This document shows, one piece after another, positions 7,208 to 9,352 of a stretch of DNA of 9,352 nucleotides. The stretch comes from Pseudomonas sp. (GTDB lineage Bacteria; Pseudomonadota; Gammaproteobacteria; Pseudomonadales; Pseudomonadaceae), in NCBI GenBank assembly GCA_003527165.1, contig DPSI01000444.1, positions 1 to 9,352 of the forward strand, written 5' to 3'. Made by a program: the position numbers and the translations under genes. The stretch's first letter is position 1; every line of letters begins with the position of its first letter. The notes beneath the pieces were generated by a model, which was not told where the DNA came from, did no database searches, and saw nothing but the letters and a program-made list of their open reading frames with translations.

Positions 7208-8247
7208 AGGTAGATGCCATAGCCCTTGAACAGCTGATCGAACGCCTTTTCCGGCAGGAAGGCGCCTCATCGGATGTCGCCGGTACCGTTGCGAAAGTCC
7301 TGACCGAAGGCGACCTGCTGGGACATCACACTCATGGGGTGAAACTTGCGCAGGGTTATCTCAAGGATATTCGCTCAGGCCATGCCAAGGTCAACGCGGC
7401 CAGCCTGCAGGTCGTCCAGCAGTCGCCGGCCGCCACGCTTTACGATGCCGATTACCTGCTGGGGCCATACGCCGTCAGCCAGGCGCTGGATTTCACCATC
7501 ACCGCAGCCAAGACGCTTGGCGTCGGTGTAGCGAATATTCGCCGCTCGCATCACATCGCCTGCCTCGCCTCTTACCTGCAGCCAGCTACCGAACAGGGGC
7601 TGGTACCGATCGTGCTTACTTCCGACCCGGCGGTCGCTTCCGTCGCGCCCTATGGCGGACTCGACCCGGTATATACGCCCAATCCGTTGGCAATCGGCAT
7701 TCCCACCAGTGGCGATCCGATTCTGATCGATGTGAGCATGTCCACCATTACCAATGGGCTGGTCAACAAGACCCGCCAGGTCGGTGGCCAGCTTGATCAT
7801 CCCGTTATACAAGCCAATGACGGCAGCCTGACTCAAGATCCAGAGGCGTTCTTCACTGACCCGCCAGGCAGCATCCTACCCCTGGGCGGTCTGGAATTCG
7901 GTCATAAGGGCTTTGGCCTGGGCATCATGGTCGAAGCGCTGACCGCCGGCCTGGGTGGGTTCGGTCGTCGTGACGGCGTCAGCCAATGGGGCGCGGCGGT
8001 ATGCGTGCTGACACTGGACCCGACGTTTTTTGGTGGATTGGATGCCTTCAGGGCAGAAATGGATTATTTCGTCCAGCGCTGCCTCGCCAGTCGTCCTCGC
8101 GAGGCTGGCCGGCCAGTGCGCATGCCGGGGCATGCCGGCATCGCGCGGCGCAGACAGTATCTTGAGGAAGGTATTCCGCTGCCGGTCGACGTTCTGGCAT
8201 CGGTCCGTGGTGCTGCACAAGACGGTGGGCTGGACTGTCCGTTCTGA
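7204..8247 (+). CDS. Malate/L-lactate dehydrogenase-superfamily (Ldh2/MDH2, YiaK-like) NAD(P)-dependent oxidoreductase
   Basis: This 347-residue cytoplasmic enzyme belongs to the family that includes YiaK (2,3-diketo-L-gulonate reductase), archaeal-type malate dehydrogenase, sulfolactate and ureidoglycolate dehydrogenases. Members interconvert 2-hydroxy and 2-oxo acids with NAD(P). Seen in sequence: LLGHHTHGVKLAQGYL with the family's proposed catalytic His at residue 44; NIRRSHHIACLASYL (His 116/117, matching the SNHFG-type motif); APYGGLDPVYTPNPLAIGIPT; an ILIDVSMST segment; and GHKGFGLGIMVEALTAGLGG near residue 232. Length is normal. It is translationally coupled to tctA, so it probably acts on the imported compound or an early derivative. 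Unusual details are THG where many members have SHG, and HHIA where HFG is common. These may reflect substrate class. The exact substrate is not assignable. Confidence 0.9.
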   Translation: MKVDAIALEQLIERLFRQEGASSDVAGTVAKVLTEGDLLGHHTHGVKLAQGYLKDIRSGHAKVNAASLQVVQQSPAATLYDADYLLGPYAVSQALDFTITAAKTLGVGVANIRRSHHIACLASYLQPATEQGLVPIVLTSDPAVASVAPYGGLDPVYTPNPLAIGIPTSGDPILIDVSMSTITNGLVNKTRQVGGQLDHPVIQANDGSLTQDPEAFFTDPPGSILPLGGLEFGHKGFGLGIMVEALTAGLGGFGRRDGVSQWGAAVCVLTLDPTFFGGLDAFRAEMDYFVQRCLASRPREAGRPVRMPGHAGIARRRQYLEEGIPLPVDVLASVRGAAQDGGLDCPF

Positions 8248-8276
8248 TAGCCCCGCAGCCCAGCCAGGTTTCCGCC

Positions 8277-8303
8277 ACAACGCCGCGCCTAGCGCGGCGT
8301 TGT
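8277..8303 (+). terminator. Strong hairpin terminator of the TTT operon
   Basis: ACAACGCCGCGC (8277-8288), loop CTA and GCGCGGCGTTGT (8292-8303) form a perfect 12-bp stem starting 29 nt after the dehydrogenase stop. There is no long T-run directly after it, but the GC-rich core with ACAA/TTGT ends is typical of Pseudomonas terminators. It cleanly separates the first TTT unit from the second tctC. Confidence 0.75.
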
Positions 8304-8349
8304 AGTGTCTACGCACCCCCCTGATCTTTTCTGAACAAAAGACAGCGAG

Positions 8350-8375
8350 GGTTAACCTTGGTTATCAATTGATAA
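8350..8375. promoter_or_regulatory. Palindrome cluster upstream of the second tctC, candidate operator
   Basis: TTATCAATTGATAA (8362-8375) is a perfect 14-bp palindrome. Just before it are the perfect 8-mer GGTTAACC (8350-8357) and the arms TAACC/GGTTA (8353-8357, 8360-8364), which overlap the main palindrome. The cluster sits 11 nt upstream of the putative -35, comparable to the placement of the inverted repeat before the first tctC. Its core sequence differs from that repeat, so the same regulator need not bind both. Confidence 0.5.
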
Positions 8376-8381
8376 GAAGGG

Positions 8382-8418
8382 CTCATTAGACAAATAGCAA
8401 CCGGGTTGAATAGTTTCA
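8382..8418 (+). promoter_or_regulatory. Putative sigma70-type promoter of the second tctC
   Basis: TAGACA (8387-8392), a 16-nt spacer and AATAGT (8409-8414) form a promoter candidate. The words CTCATTAGACA and ATAGTTTCA are shared with the region before the first tctC, and the leader length (about 100-110 nt) is nearly the same. Further shared words near the start codon (AACAATAA, ATTC, AGGTG) show that the two upstream regions are related. The remainder of 8304-8523 holds no gene that I can see. Confidence 0.5.
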
Positions 8419-8526
8419 ATGCTGCCCGGTAGCAAAGTTCCATATCCAGGCGCGCTTTATCACCCATCCAGAATGCCCAAGGATGAACAGCCCATCGCCA
8501 CAACAATAATTCGATAGGTGCTCATG

Positions 8527-9352
8527 ATGAATTCCACGCGTATGCCCATCCGTCCCCTCCTCGCTTCCGTGTTGCTCGCATCGCCGCTGCTGGCAATGGC
8601 GGATTATCCAGACAAACCCATCACATTGATCGTGCCCTGGGCCGCGGGTGGCGGTAGCGATTCCGTCGCACGCGCACTGTCCAATGTCTTGCAGGACGAA
8701 CTCGGCACGACGATAAACGTGGTCAACCGTGCTGGTGGCAATGGTATTGTCGGGCATGCAGCCATCTCTGGTGCCAAACCTGACGGTTACACCCTCGGCC
8801 TCGCCACGACCGCGGTGTCGATGCTTCACTGGATGGGCCATACCCAGCTCTCACGGACTGATTTCACACCTATCGCCATGGTCAATTATGACTATTCCGG
8901 CTTGCAGATCAGTGCTGATTCACCGTATGACGACGCTGGTGCGCTACTTGAGGCAATCAAGACGGAGTCTGAGGGCACTTTTAAGGGAGCCGGCACCGGT
9001 GTCGGCGGTATCTGGCATGTAGCGTTTGCCGGTCTGCTGGTAGATCAGGGCATCGATACCAGCCGAGTCACCTGGATTCCCAGCCAGGGCGCAGCGCCCG
9101 CATTGGCCGAACTGGCTGCGGGAGGCGTTGATATTGTTCCCTCCTCCGTCCCAGAAGGGCGAGCGATGATGGAAGCCGGCAAGGCCAAGAGCATCGCCGT
9201 CATGGCACCCGAGCGCAACCCGAGCTTCCCGGACGTGCCGACCCTGAAGGAGGCTATCGGCAGTGACTATACCCTCGGTGAATGGCGCGCCATCGTCGGC
9301 CCGGCGGACATGGATCCGGCCATCGTGAAGAAATTGGAACAGGCCGTAGAGG
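8527..9352 (+). CDS. tctC: TTT-family periplasmic substrate-binding protein, second copy (3' partial)
   Basis: This gene encodes a second carboxylate receptor of the TTT system and runs off the window after about 275 codons. Two adjacent ATGs (8524, 8527) are possible. The second keeps the same distance from AGGTG (8516-8520) as in the first tctC and is preferred. The N-terminus has a signal peptide (IRPLLASVLLASPLLAMA|DYP), then YPDKPITLIVPWAAGGGSD, NVVNRAGGNG, KPDGYTLG, GGIWHVAFAGLL, WIPSQGAAPALAELAAGG and GEWRAIVGP. Hand alignment with the first copy gives about two thirds identity over 250 mature residues without gaps. Differences cluster at mature positions about 20-32, 53-78 and 107-128, while the ligand-pocket-type motifs are almost unchanged. 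It begins either another TTT operon or a stand-alone receptor sharing TctAB. Confidence 0.93.
   Translation, partial: MNSTRMPIRPLLASVLLASPLLAMADYPDKPITLIVPWAAGGGSDSVARALSNVLQDELGTTINVVNRAGGNGIVGHAAISGAKPDGYTLGLATTAVSMLHWMGHTQLSRTDFTPIAMVNYDYSGLQISADSPYDDAGALLEAIKTESEGTFKGAGTGVGGIWHVAFAGLLVDQGIDTSRVTWIPSQGAAPALAELAAGGVDIVPSSVPEGRAMMEAGKAKSIAVMAPERNPSFPDVPTLKEAIGSDYTLGEWRAIVGPADMDPAIVKKLEQAVE

Noticed and set aside
8119..8152. GCATGCCGG direct and inverted repeats near the end of the dehydrogenase gene
   Set aside because: They lie inside conserved-length coding sequence and are explained by GC-rich codons. There is no mobile-element or hairpin context.
1..9352. CRISPR arrays, tRNA/rRNA genes, phage or defence genes
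   Set aside because: No regularly spaced repeats, no RNA gene signatures and no such protein motifs were seen on either strand.

Overview
The window looks like chromosomal DNA of a Pseudomonas-type gammaproteobacterium, probably the P. stutzeri (Stutzerimonas) group. Three things point there: high-GC coding sequence, Shine-Dalgarno starts, and the coaBC-dut-algC gene order known from Pseudomonas genomes. All genes are on the + strand.

Region 1 (1-3211) is core metabolism. It holds coaBC (lacking only about its first three codons), dut, and the 5' part of the long, membrane-anchored form of algC. In Pseudomonas this block normally continues through the rest of algC into argB. Here it does not.

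Region 2 (about 3194-3856) is the most unusual part. At the codon for the AlgC phosphoserine (Ser108 of the short form, in the TGS tripeptide at 3203-3211), the reading frame passes without a break into the C-terminal two thirds of a LacI/GntR-type sugar-acid regulator. The result is a 720-codon open chimera: two membrane segments, AlgC domain I as far as the active-site serine, then a periplasmic-binding-like effector domain. The other three AlgC domains and the regulator's helix-turn-helix are both missing. It is either a real in-frame rearrangement or an assembly join at a short shared motif. The sequence alone cannot decide between these.

Region 3 (3857-8303) is a tripartite tricarboxylate transporter (TTT) operon: a promoter/operator region, tctC (periplasmic binding protein), an intercistronic hairpin, tctB, tctA, and a malate/L-lactate dehydrogenase-superfamily oxidoreductase whose start overlaps the tctA stop. 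A strong hairpin terminator follows. The logic is catabolic: bind a carboxylate in the periplasm, import it, and oxidise or reduce it in the cytoplasm. The truncated LacI-type regulator was presumably the local controller. The substrate cannot be named from sequence.

Region 4 (8304-9352) repeats the beginning of region 3. It has a second palindrome, the same promoter-like block (CTCATTAGACA ... ATAGTTTCA), a leader of similar length, and a second tctC paralogue about two thirds identical to the first. That gene runs off the window, so a second TTT unit or an accessory binding protein begins here.
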